A stretch of DNA of 5,205 nt from Clostridia bacterium (GCA_024404415.1 JAKSPX010000131.1:1-5205); one strand, 5' to 3'; counted from the first letter of the stretch, positions 1-5,205 are shown. Numbers and translations are program-made. Notes: generated from the sequence alone by a model not told the origin.

Positions 1-1478
1 GCCTTTTCGACAGCCTTATGCCATTTGCGGCGAGAGGCGCGCGCTGTGTCGGTATCGTGAGGAGTGAAGAGACGGTCGGAGACGCGGATGGAGGCGAGAT
101 CCTCCTTTTTCCAGAGACCGACGCCGATGCCCGCGAGGAAGGCCGCGCCGAGGGCGGTGGTCTCACGCTCGAGCGGACGGTCGACCGTCACGCCCGAGAC
201 GTCGGCTTGGAACTGCATCATCACGTCGCTTGCGCTTGCACCGCCGTCCACGCGGAGGGTGGAGATCTCCCGCCCTGCGTCGAGGCGCATGGTCTCCACA
301 AGGTCGTTGACCTGGAAGGCGATGCCCTCCAGCGTCGCCCGGGCGACGTGGGCTTTGGTCGCGCCGCGGGTGAGGCCGAGGATGGCGCCGCGGGCGTACA
401 TATCCCAGTAGGGCGCGCCGAGCCCGGTGAAAGCCGAAACGACGTAGACGCCGCCGTTATCCGGCACCGATTCGGCAAGAACGTCGCATTCTCTTGCCGT
501 GGAGATGAGCTTGAGTTCGTCGCGGAGCCATTGAATGGAGGAGCCTGCGTTGAAAACGCTTCCCTCGAGGGCATAGGTGGTCTTCCCACCGAGCGTCCAG
601 GCTGCCGAGGTGACAAGGCCGTGGGTGGAGCGTATGGACTTTTCACCGACGTTCATCAGGGTGAAGCAGCCGGTACCGTAGGTATTTTTGACGAGACCGG
701 GCTCAAAGCAGCACTGGCCGAAAAGCGCCGCCGCCTGGTCGCCCGCCGAACCCGCGATGGGGATGCCCGCAAGCGCTTCGATACCCCTGATGCCGGGGGC
801 GATGCGGCCGAATTCCTCCGCCGAGCCGACCGGCGTCGGGAGGATAGTTCGCGGCACGCGGAGGAGGGAGAGGAGCGTATCGTCATAATCGGCCTTATCA
901 ATGTCGAAGAGCATGGTGCGGGAGAGGTTGGAATGGTCGCTGACGTGGGCTTTCCCGCCGGTGAGGTTCCAGATGAGGTAGCTTTCCACCGTTCCGGCGA
1001 GCAATTCGCCCTTTTCGGCCCGCTCCCGTGCGCCCGGGACGCGGTCGAGGATCCATTGATACTTGGTGCCGGAGAAATAAGCGTCGATGAGGAGGCCGGT
1101 CTTTTCGCGGATATAATCCTCCGCTCCTTCGACCATCAACTTTTCGCAGATGTCCGCCGTGCGGCGGCACTGCCAGACGATGGCATTGTAGATGGGCTTG
1201 CCGGTCGCTTTGTCCCAGATGATGGAGGTCTCGCGCTGGTTGGTCACACCGATGCAGGCGACGTCCTTTGCGTCGACGCCGCTTTTGAGAAAGGCCTCGC
1301 TTAAAGAAGCGATCTCACTTGCGATGATTTCTTCCGGGTCGTGCTCCACCCAGCCGGGGTGCGGGTAGATCTGCGTGGTGGGGCGGGAGGCCGAAGCCAC
1401 CTGACGCCCGTTTTCGTCAAAGACGATGGCGCGGGAGGAGGCCGTGCCCTGGTCGAGGGCGATCACATAACTGGACAT
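1..1478 (-). CDS. glpK: Glycerol kinase, C-terminal end cut by window edge
   Basis: Cytoplasmic FGGY-family kinase that converts glycerol and ATP to sn-glycerol-3-phosphate. The 492 visible residues can be aligned by eye with known GlpK along their whole length. Residues 7-12 read ALDQGT (phosphate-binding loop), 40-47 HPGWVEHD, 79-84 TNQRET, 97-106 YNAIVWQCRR, and 134-145 YFSGTK followed by a WILD segment. AGDQ at 245-248 carries the probable catalytic base Asp247. Then come NTYGTGCF (265-272), FTGLGAPYWD (350-359) and RVDGGA (409-414). GlpK is usually about 500 residues, so only a short tail is missing beyond position 1. The start is ATG at 1476-1478, behind AAGGAG on the minus strand (1486-1491, 7-nt spacing). 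The loop before VPIAG-like residues 239-243, which in many Gram-positive GlpKs holds a histidine phosphorylated by the PTS protein HPr, has no histidine here. No glpF or glpD is visible. No convincing glpK promoter was found; it may lie inside the divergent gene. Confidence 0.97.
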   Translation of the reverse strand, partial: MSSYVIALDQGTASSRAIVFDENGRQVASASRPTTQIYPHPGWVEHDPEEIIASEIASLSEAFLKSGVDAKDVACIGVTNQRETSIIWDKATGKPIYNAIVWQCRRTADICEKLMVEGAEDYIREKTGLLIDAYFSGTKYQWILDRVPGARERAEKGELLAGTVESYLIWNLTGGKAHVSDHSNLSRTMLFDIDKADYDDTLLSLLRVPRTILPTPVGSAEEFGRIAPGIRGIEALAGIPIAGSAGDQAAALFGQCCFEPGLVKNTYGTGCFTLMNVGEKSIRSTHGLVTSAAWTLGGKTTYALEGSVFNAGSSIQWLRDELKLISTARECDVLAESVPDNGGVYVVSAFTGLGAPYWDMYARGAILGLTRGATKAHVARATLEGIAFQVNDLVETMRLDAGREISTLRVDGGASASDVMMQFQADVSGVTVDRPLERETTALGAAFLAGIGVGLWKKEDLASIRVSDRLFTPHDTDTARASRRKWHKAVEK

Positions 1479-1485
1479 ACCTAAA

Positions 1486-1491
1486 CTCCTT
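1486..1491 (-). promoter_or_regulatory. Ribosome binding site of glpK
   Basis: AAGGAG on the minus strand, 7 nt before the glpK ATG. It fixes the start. On the other strand its last two bases are also the first two bases of the rightward -35 box (1490-1495), so the two signals overlap. Confidence 0.85.
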
Positions 1492-1518
1492 GACTTTATG
1501 TTATTTTTTCGTTACAAT
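1490..1518 (+). promoter_or_regulatory. Rightward sigma-70-type promoter for the 1552-2366 gene pair
   Basis: TTGACT (1490-1495) and TACAAT (1513-1518) are separated by exactly 17 bp of AT-rich DNA, close to the housekeeping consensus. Transcription would begin near 1524-1526. This places an in-frame ATG at 1525 almost exactly at the first transcribed base, so translation more likely begins at the next in-frame ATG, at 1552. Confidence 0.6.
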
Positions 1519-1551
1519 AGAAATATGAGTAAACCGAAGGGAAGAGACGAA

Positions 1552-1875
1552 ATGACCTTTGAGGAGAAAAAAGAATTCTGCCTGCGCGCTGAAATGCTCC
1601 GCGAACGCGTGAAGAGCACGTCCGCGCTTTCTCCGACCGACCGCGCCGACGCGGTGACCGGGCTGGAGGCGGCCTCGATGTATGTCAGGAGCGGCATCGT
1701 GCGCCACGGCGTTTCCAAGCTGTTCTGCGAGGACACCGCCTCGCTTTTCCGCCACATGTCGGCTCTGAAAGACTTTTCCGGCGAGGAACGCGACTATTTT
1801 GCGAGCGTTGCGGCGGTGCTGGTCACCATCTTCCCGCCCGAGGAAAAGCCCGGCAAGAAGAGGAAAAAGAAATGA
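1552..1875 (+). CDS. Hypothetical helical protein, 107 residues, polybasic tail
   Basis: I do not recognise this protein. It is predicted to be soluble, with no signal peptide or membrane segment. Charged helix-type sequence fills residues 2-24 and a second helical stretch covers roughly 28-91. It ends in a proline/glutamate turn and a strongly basic tail, KPGKKRKKK (99-107), that could contact nucleic acid or a membrane. Two cysteines (Cys10, Cys59) are not in a metal-binding pattern. ATG 1552 was chosen because the promoter at 1490-1518 leaves it a 5' leader of about 27 nt with a weak purine-rich ribosome site (AAGGGAAGAG). An in-frame ATG at 1525 would add nine residues (MSKPKGRDE) but would need a leaderless message. 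The stop overlaps the start of the acetyltransferase gene as ATGA, so the two are probably translationally coupled. Being a real gene is supported by the promoter, the coupling and the G/C-rich third positions; its function is unknown. Confidence 0.72.
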   Translation: MTFEEKKEFCLRAEMLRERVKSTSALSPTDRADAVTGLEAASMYVRSGIVRHGVSKLFCEDTASLFRHMSALKDFSGEERDYFASVAAVLVTIFPPEEKPGKKRKKK

Positions 1876-2366
1876 AGCCGGTCTTTGATTTTCATCCCGC
1901 ATCCCCGGAGGAATTCGAGGCGCTTTGGACCTTCAACATGGATACTCACCCGCGTGACGGACGCTGGAAGGTCTGGCGGGCGGAATATGCCGCTCTCAAT
2001 GCACTCGGCATCGCCGAAACGTGGGTCGTGACGTGTAACGGCGACCCGGTAGGCGAGGGGACCATCCTCTGGAAGCCCGATTGCTCCGCCGTAGGCGGAA
2101 GGATCGAGCTTGCCGACGGCAGGAAAAACGCCAACCTCGACGGTCTTCGTATGCGCAAGGCCTTTGAAGGGCAGGGGCTGATGTCCCGCCTCGTCAAAGC
2201 GATGGAGGCAAAGGCAAAGAAAAACGGGTTTGACGTGATGACCATCGGCGTGGACGAAAAAGAGAAACGCAACTGCGCGATCTACGATCATTGGGGTTAT
2301 CGCACCCTGATCTACAAGACGTGGGAGGACGGCGAGCCGGTCCTCTATCTTTCAAAAGAATTATAA
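1872..2366 (+). CDS. GNAT-family N-acetyltransferase
   Basis: A 164-residue protein, the usual size for a single GNAT domain, which transfers an acetyl group from acetyl-CoA to an amine. The N-terminal part (1-50) holds the variable substrate-side helices. Strands WVVTCNG (51-57) and VGEGTILWKP (60-69) form the central sheet. Motif A is at about 91-112: LRMRKAFEGQGLM, the pyrophosphate-binding turn, followed by a long helix. The usual R/Q-x-x-G-x-G appears as F-E-G-Q-G, with Glu99 where Arg is common. Motif B is NCAIYDHWGY (134-143), the typical N-x-x-A-x-x-x-Y-x-x-x-G-F/Y segment. The start ATG at 1872 overlaps the upstream stop by 4 bp, and the purine-rich tail codons of the upstream gene (AGAGGAAAAAG) act as its ribosome site. 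A terminator follows 16 bp after the stop. The substrate cannot be read from the sequence: small molecule, antibiotic, peptide or protein N-terminus are all possible. Confidence 0.9.
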   Translation: MKPVFDFHPASPEEFEALWTFNMDTHPRDGRWKVWRAEYAALNALGIAETWVVTCNGDPVGEGTILWKPDCSAVGGRIELADGRKNANLDGLRMRKAFEGQGLMSRLVKAMEAKAKKNGFDVMTIGVDEKEKRNCAIYDHWGYRTLIYKTWEDGEPVLYLSKEL

Positions 2367-2382
2367 GTTTATAGCGTACGTT

Positions 2383-2411
2383 CGCTCTTCCCCCTGGGAA
2401 GGGCGATTTTT
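2383..2411 (+). terminator. Intrinsic terminator of the acetyltransferase unit
   Basis: A 10-bp stem (CGCTCTTCCC at 2383-2392 with GGGAAGGGCG at 2396-2405, one G-T wobble) closes a 3-nt loop. It is followed by A and five T residues (2407-2411). It lies 16 bp after the acetyltransferase stop and separates that unit from the reductase/exporter unit. Confidence 0.87.
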
Positions 2412-2414
2412 GAC

Positions 2415-2426
2415 TTGTGATCACAA
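2415..2426. promoter_or_regulatory. Perfect 12-bp palindrome, possible operator
   Basis: TTGTGATCACAA reads the same on both strands and lies just downstream of the terminator, about 67 bp before the putative -35 box of the reductase gene. Its half-site GTGAT/ATCAC recurs as an inverted pair at 2461-2486. This is the look of a dimeric repressor or activator site, but no regulator gene is nearby and the match to any named regulator is not convincing. Confidence 0.35.
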
Positions 2427-2460
2427 AGAAAGCCGGATAACTCTTTCGCCTTATTATTCG

Positions 2461-2486
2461 CGTGATTTTGACTTTATTCTATCACG
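2461..2486. repeat. CGTGAT/ATCACG inverted repeat upstream of the reductase promoter
   Basis: CGTGAT (2461-2466) is repeated inverted as ATCACG (2481-2486) across a 14-bp AT-rich spacer. It ends 6 bp before the putative -35 box at 2493. It shares the GTGAT half-site with the palindrome at 2415-2426. It may be an operator; there is no T-tract, so it is not a terminator. Confidence 0.35.
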
Positions 2487-2492
2487 GCGGGC

Positions 2493-2521
2493 TTGTTTTG
2501 TAAACCGATAAATGGTAAAAT
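2493..2521 (+). promoter_or_regulatory. Promoter for the reductase/exporter operon
   Basis: TTGTTT (2493-2498), a 17-bp spacer and TAAAAT (2516-2521) make a fair housekeeping promoter. Transcription would start near 2528 and give a leader of about 25 nt that contains the AGGAGG ribosome site. Two TTGACT boxes further upstream (2410, 2468) lack a usable -10 at the right distance. Confidence 0.55.
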
Positions 2522-2537
2522 AGAGAAAAGACGGCAT

Positions 2538-2543
2538 AGGAGG
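2538..2543 (+). promoter_or_regulatory. Ribosome binding site of the reductase gene
   Basis: A perfect AGGAGG, 9 nt before the ATG at 2553. It rules out the longer in-frame reading that begins at TTG 2493, which would also overlap the promoter. Confidence 0.88.
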
Positions 2544-2552
2544 TCGGAAGTC

Positions 2553-3317
2553 ATGGACATTCAGAAGGTCGCGTTCGTCACGGGCGGCGGCACCGGCATC
2601 GGAAAGGGCATCGCCCTGACGCTGGCGAAAAAGGGCTACGACGTGGCGATCTCCTGCCGCGAAAGTCTGAAAGGAGCCGAAGCGGTGGCGTCGGAGATCC
2701 GGACGCTTGGCCGCCGCGCGGAGATCTTTTCGGCCGACCTATCAAAGGTAGACGAGATCCTGAGGATGTTTCAGGATTTCCGTGAGAAATTCGACCGGCT
2801 CGACCTTTTCTGCAACAACGCAGGCCTGACCGAGAAGATGCCCTTTCTGGAGACCACCGAGGAGAATTTTGACCGTGTGACCGGCGTGGATTTCAAGGGC
2901 GCCTTCTTCTGTGTCAAAGAAGCGGCGAAATTCATGGTCGAAAAGGGCATTCAGGGGAGCATCGTCATTATTTCTTCCAATAACGCCGAAGCGCATTACG
3001 CCAATTCCGCGGTCTACGGCCCGGTGAAGGCGGCGGTCAGCAAATTCGGGGAACACGCGGCGATAGAGCTTGCGCGGTATCGCATCCGCGTCAACACCAT
3101 CGAGCCCGGCTACACCGACACCGGCTCGCCCCGCATGGGCTCAAAGGACGATACCTATTATAAGATCCCGCTCGGCAAGTGGACCACGGTGGAAGAGGTC
3201 GCCGAGGCGGTCGCCTACCTTGGGTCGCCTTTAGCCTCGTCGGTCACCGGCGCGACGCTGGTGATGGATAACGGTGCACTGCTGGTCTCGGATAAGCGGG
3301 AACTCTACGGATTTTGA
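2553..3317 (+). CDS. Short-chain dehydrogenase/reductase (classical SDR)
   Basis: A 254-residue NAD(P)H-dependent oxidoreductase with one Rossmann domain, the normal size for classical SDRs such as FabG and glucose 1-dehydrogenase. The cofactor motif TGGGTGIG (10-17) is intact. Lys18, and Arg36 at the end of the second strand, favour NADP(H). D62 in ADLS contacts the adenine, and NNAG is at 88-91. The catalytic serine is in IISSNN (139-144). The YxxxK pair is Tyr155 and Lys159. EPGYTDT (184-190) is the usual loop after the sixth strand, and SSVTGATLVMDNGA (229-242) is the standard C-terminal segment. The fourth active-site residue, usually Asn in an N-x-x-G stretch, reads Asp113 (DFKG). The start is fixed by AGGAGG at 2538. 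The exporter gene follows 23 bp later under the same probable promoter. Its substrate (sugar, polyol, ketone or oxo-acyl) cannot be told from sequence, and the isolated position argues against fatty-acid synthesis. Confidence 0.95.
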   Translation: MDIQKVAFVTGGGTGIGKGIALTLAKKGYDVAISCRESLKGAEAVASEIRTLGRRAEIFSADLSKVDEILRMFQDFREKFDRLDLFCNNAGLTEKMPFLETTEENFDRVTGVDFKGAFFCVKEAAKFMVEKGIQGSIVIISSNNAEAHYANSAVYGPVKAAVSKFGEHAAIELARYRIRVNTIEPGYTDTGSPRMGSKDDTYYKIPLGKWTTVEEVAEAVAYLGSPLASSVTGATLVMDNGALLVSDKRELYGF

Positions 3318-3327
3318 TTTTTGAAAA

Positions 3328-3333
3328 GAGGGT
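3328..3333 (+). promoter_or_regulatory. Ribosome binding site setting a TTG start for the exporter
   Basis: GAGGGT, preceded by AAAA, lies 7 nt before TTG 3341. No ribosome site precedes the other in-frame TTG at 3314, which overlaps the reductase stop. This favours 3341. Confidence 0.6.
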
Positions 3334-3340
3334 CACTAAG

Positions 3341-4762
3341 TTGAAATCGCACGGTAAGCTCTGGAATTTCTTGTTCGGCATCAAAAAAGTGCAGACCGAA
3401 GAGGGCGAAGGCTTCGGTGAATTATATAAGTCGCTCCTGATCGTGGCATGGCCCGCGGCGCTCGAAGGAATGCTGGTCAGCCTGATGAACTCCTTCGACA
3501 CCATGATGGTCGGGAAATTAGGCGCGGCAGCCATTGCGGCGGTCGGCCTCTGCGGCCAGCCGCGTATGATCCTGCTACTCGTGGCGCAGGCGCTCTGCGT
3601 GGGCACCACCTCGGTCATTGCGCGCCGCAAGGGGCAGGGGAGACAGGACGCGGCCAATTCCTGCCTCAAACAGTCGCTTCTCATCATCACCTTTCTCGGC
3701 ATTCTCATGATGGCGGGCGGTTACTTCCTCGCCGAGCCGTTTCTGAAGCTCGCGGGAGCCAACGCCGAGACATTGCCGGATGCGGCGATCTATTTCCGCA
3801 TCACCTCGCTTGCCTTCCTCGCCAACTGCTGGGCGCTCTGCATCTGCGCGGCGCAAAGAGGCGTCGGAAAGACCCGCATCACCATGATCACCAACATGTG
3901 CGCCAACGTGGTCAACATCATCCTCAACTACTGCCTCATCAACGGCCACTTCGGTTTCCCGGCCCTCGGCGTCCGGGGCGCGGCCATCGCCACCGCCATC
4001 GGCACCTGCGTCTCCTTCGTTGTGGCGCTCTTCGTGGTGCTGAAAAAGAACGGTTATCTCTCCATCCTCGGCGTCGGCTCGTGGAAGTTCGACAAAGAGA
4101 CGCTTTCCGGCCTTGTCAAGGTCGGCGGCGGCAGCATCGCCGAGTCGGTCTTCCTACGCATCGGCTTCCTCGTCAACGGCCGCCTCATCGCGGACGTCGG
4201 CACCACCGCGTTTGCCACCCATCAGGTGGTCCAGCAGGTCACCAGCCTCTCCTTCACCCTCGGCGACGGCGTTTCTTCGGCGTGTACGGCGCTGGTCGGG
4301 CAGGCGCTCGGCGCGAAAAAATACAAGCGCGCACTCGCGCAGGTCAAGGTCGCCGACCGCGTCTGCATCTATATGTCGGCCTTCCTCATCGTCTTCATTT
4401 TCTCCACAAGGAACCTGCTCCCACAGCTTTTCTCCGAGGATCCGGAGATCATCGCAGGAGCGGCGCTCTCGTTCATCGTGGTCTGTTTCGGCATTGTGCC
4501 GCAGAATAAGCGCGTGGTTTTCTCCGGCTGTCTGCGAGGCGCGGGCGACGTGAAATTCGTCGCGTGGGTGTCGCTTTTCTCGGTCGCCATCCTGCGTCCC
4601 GCCCTGACGTGGCTTTTCTGCTACCCCGTGAACGCCTGGCTCCCCACCTGGGGCTTTGGCTTCACCGGCCCGTGGCTCTCCTTCGGCATCGACGCCTACG
4701 TCCGTGCCTTCCTCCTTACCCGCCGCATCAATAAGGGCGAATGGGTGAATATCAAGCTTTGA
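3341..4762 (+). CDS. MATE-family efflux transporter
   Basis: A 473-residue inner-membrane antiporter of the MATE (NorM/DinF) family, which exports drugs or metabolites in exchange for Na+ or H+. The length and about twelve hydrophobic segments fit. The two homologous halves each start with the family signature: AWPAALEGMLVSLMNSFDTM with MVGKLG (36-61), and after a cytoplasmic linker KVGGGSIAESVFLRIGFLVN (260-279). A long basic N-terminal segment (1-30) precedes the first helix. Asp53 in the first helix matches the conserved cation/proton-coupling acid, and Glu268 sits in the start of the second half. LRGAGD (398-403) is the typical motif after the tenth helix. The acidic residue that Na+-coupled NorM proteins carry shortly before that motif is not evident; the stretch reads NKRVVFSGC. 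The TTG start at 3341 is chosen for its GAGGGT ribosome site; TTG 3314 would add nine residues. The gene is probably co-transcribed with the reductase. Substrate unknown. Confidence 0.94.
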   Translation: MKSHGKLWNFLFGIKKVQTEEGEGFGELYKSLLIVAWPAALEGMLVSLMNSFDTMMVGKLGAAAIAAVGLCGQPRMILLLVAQALCVGTTSVIARRKGQGRQDAANSCLKQSLLIITFLGILMMAGGYFLAEPFLKLAGANAETLPDAAIYFRITSLAFLANCWALCICAAQRGVGKTRITMITNMCANVVNIILNYCLINGHFGFPALGVRGAAIATAIGTCVSFVVALFVVLKKNGYLSILGVGSWKFDKETLSGLVKVGGGSIAESVFLRIGFLVNGRLIADVGTTAFATHQVVQQVTSLSFTLGDGVSSACTALVGQALGAKKYKRALAQVKVADRVCIYMSAFLIVFIFSTRNLLPQLFSEDPEIIAGAALSFIVVCFGIVPQNKRVVFSGCLRGAGDVKFVAWVSLFSVAILRPALTWLFCYPVNAWLPTWGFGFTGPWLSFGIDAYVRAFLLTRRINKGEWVNIKL

Positions 4763-4795
4763 AAATTGCTTAAAATCGTCGATAATATAATCAAT

Positions 4796-4909
4796 AATTG
4801 CCCTCTCAGTCACGACTTCGTCGTGCCAGCTCCCCCAAAGGGGGAGCCTTCCGAAGCTTTGCTTTTTCGGCAGGCTCTCCTGCCGGGAGAGCTGACTGAG
4901 AGGGCAATT
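4796..4909. repeat. 114-bp mirrored inverted-repeat element (MITE-like)
   Basis: The ends are perfect 17-bp inverted repeats, AATTGCCCTCTCAGTCA (4796-4812), with the complement at 4893-4909. Inside lie further stem-loops: CACGAC/GTCGTG (4811-4825), GCTCCCCC/GGGGGAGC with an AAA loop (4829-4847), CCGAA/TTCGG (4851-4870) and GCTCTCC/GGAGAGC (4874-4892). The two arms are imperfect mirror copies well past the terminal repeats, and the left arm carries an extra 16 nt (4813-4828) that forms the first hairpin. It encodes no protein. If the outermost AATT is not part of the repeat, it could be a 4-bp target duplication, but being palindromic it cannot prove this. It lies between convergent matE-type and fhs genes. 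From memory, elements with this CCCTCTCAGTCA end are dispersed in gut Clostridia. Confidence 0.85.
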
Positions 4910-4919
4910 CCTTTATGAA

Positions 4920-4953
4920 AAAAGAGGCCGCTTGTTTTCAAACGGCCTCTTTT
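4920..4953. terminator. Bidirectional terminator between the exporter and fhs
   Basis: AAAAGAGGCCG (4920-4930) and CGGCCTCTTTT (4943-4953) form an 11-bp stem, extendable by an inner TTG/CAA pair. The A-run on the left gives a U-tract for leftward transcripts (fhs, whose stop is 28 bp away), and TTTT on the right serves rightward transcripts from the exporter operon. Confidence 0.87.
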
Positions 4954-4981
4954 GATTTGAAAATGACTTTAGCTATGCGGT

Positions 4982-5205
4982 TTAGAACAGACCGACGATC
5001 TTGCCCGTTTCGTCAACGTCGATGCGTTCGGCGGCGGGAGACTTCGGGAGGCCCGGCATAGTGAGGATGTCGCCGGTCAGAACGACGACGAAGCCGGCAC
5101 CGGCGGAGACCTTCACGTTCTTGACCGTGACGGTGAAGCTTTCGGGCGCACCGAGCTTGGAAGGATCATCCGAGAAGCTATACTGGGTCTTGGCGATGCA
5201 GACCG
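4982..5205 (-). CDS. fhs: Formate-tetrahydrofolate ligase, C-terminal fragment
   Basis: The last 73 residues, of about 555 usual for the family, of the cytoplasmic enzyme that makes 10-formyltetrahydrofolate from formate, ATP and tetrahydrofolate. This feeds purine synthesis and one-carbon metabolism, and in acetogens the methyl branch of the Wood-Ljungdahl pathway. The fragment contains CIAKTQYSFSDDP (2-14), the strand FTVTVKNVKVSAGAGF (23-38), and the highly conserved end TGDILTMPGLPKSPAAERID (43-62), then GLF and the TAA stop at 4982-4984. The N-terminal ATP-binding part lies beyond the right edge. The reading frame is intact to the edge. A bidirectional terminator follows the stop. Confidence 0.95.
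   Translation of the reverse strand, partial: VCIAKTQYSFSDDPSKLGAPESFTVTVKNVKVSAGAGFVVVLTGDILTMPGLPKSPAAERIDVDETGKIVGLF

Noticed and set aside
18..1304. Long open frame of 428 codons on the plus strand
   Set aside because: It is exactly antisense to glpK, has no ribosome site or protein-like domain, and is rich in R, A, G and E as expected for the mirror of a G+C-rich gene.
1497..1519. Catabolite-control (cre) site near glpK
   Set aside because: TTGTAACGAAAAAATAA on the minus strand resembles cre, but one base is missing between the TG and CG blocks and the right half lacks CA at the proper place.
1501..2291. Minus-strand open frames opposite the hypothetical and acetyltransferase genes
   Set aside because: They have no ribosome site and no recognisable domain. 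The plus-strand pair has promoter, coupling, motifs and terminator.
1552..2366. Toxin-antitoxin module of the GNAT/ribbon-helix-helix type
   Set aside because: Size and overlap are suggestive, but the first protein does not look like a ribbon-helix-helix antitoxin, and the acetyltransferase lacks the N-terminal pattern I associate with tRNA-acetylating toxins.
2410..2473. TTGACT boxes at 2410 and 2468 as -35 elements
   Set aside because: At 17 bp downstream lie GC-containing words unlike TATAAT. The TTGTTT/TAAAAT pair at 2493-2521 fits better.
3448..4509. 353-codon open frame on the plus strand, with shorter ones on both strands nearby
   Set aside because: It lies inside the MATE gene in another frame and is full of R, H, G and P. 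The MATE frame has a clear family match over its whole length.
4796..4909. CRISPR array or tRNA in the structured intergenic region
   Set aside because: There are no regularly spaced direct repeats and no cloverleaf. The structure is a single mirrored inverted repeat.

Overview
The window looks like a chromosomal segment of a G+C-rich member of the Firmicutes, most likely a gut-type clostridium. Three things point there. Genes start behind strong AGGAGG/AAGGAG ribosome sites. Promoters are plain -35/-10 boxes. The 114-bp inverted-repeat element near the right end, with CCCTCTCAGTCA ends, is of a kind I recall from intestinal Clostridia. The taxonomic call is inference; no rRNA or marker gene is present in full.

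Layout, left to right. (1) Positions 1-1478, minus strand: glycerol kinase (glpK), complete at its N-terminus and missing only the last few residues at the window edge. (2) A 73-bp gap (1479-1551) holds the glpK ribosome site and a rightward promoter, which drives a two-gene unit. The first gene is an unrecognised 107-residue helical protein with a polybasic tail. The second is a GNAT-family N-acetyltransferase whose start overlaps the first gene's stop by 4 bp. (3) Positions 2367-2552 hold a strong intrinsic terminator, GTGAT-type inverted repeats that may be operators, and a promoter. (4) A second rightward unit (2553-4762) encodes a short-chain dehydrogenase/reductase and a MATE multidrug/Na+-type exporter that probably starts at TTG. 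(5) Positions 4763-4981 hold the inverted-repeat element and a bidirectional terminator. (6) From 4982 to the right edge, minus strand, is the 3' end of formate-tetrahydrofolate ligase (fhs).

Glycerol kinase feeds glycerol into glycolysis as glycerol-3-phosphate, and Fhs activates formate for one-carbon metabolism; both are housekeeping functions. The acetyltransferase pair and the reductase/exporter pair are small accessory units. The reductase/exporter operon could modify and export a small molecule, but nothing in the sequence names the substrate.

I see no CRISPR array, transposase, phage gene, tRNA or rRNA, and no clear new multi-gene system. The most interesting items are the mirrored repeat element, the very compact divergent glpK control region, the unknown 107-residue protein paired with the acetyltransferase, and the palindromes upstream of the reductase gene.
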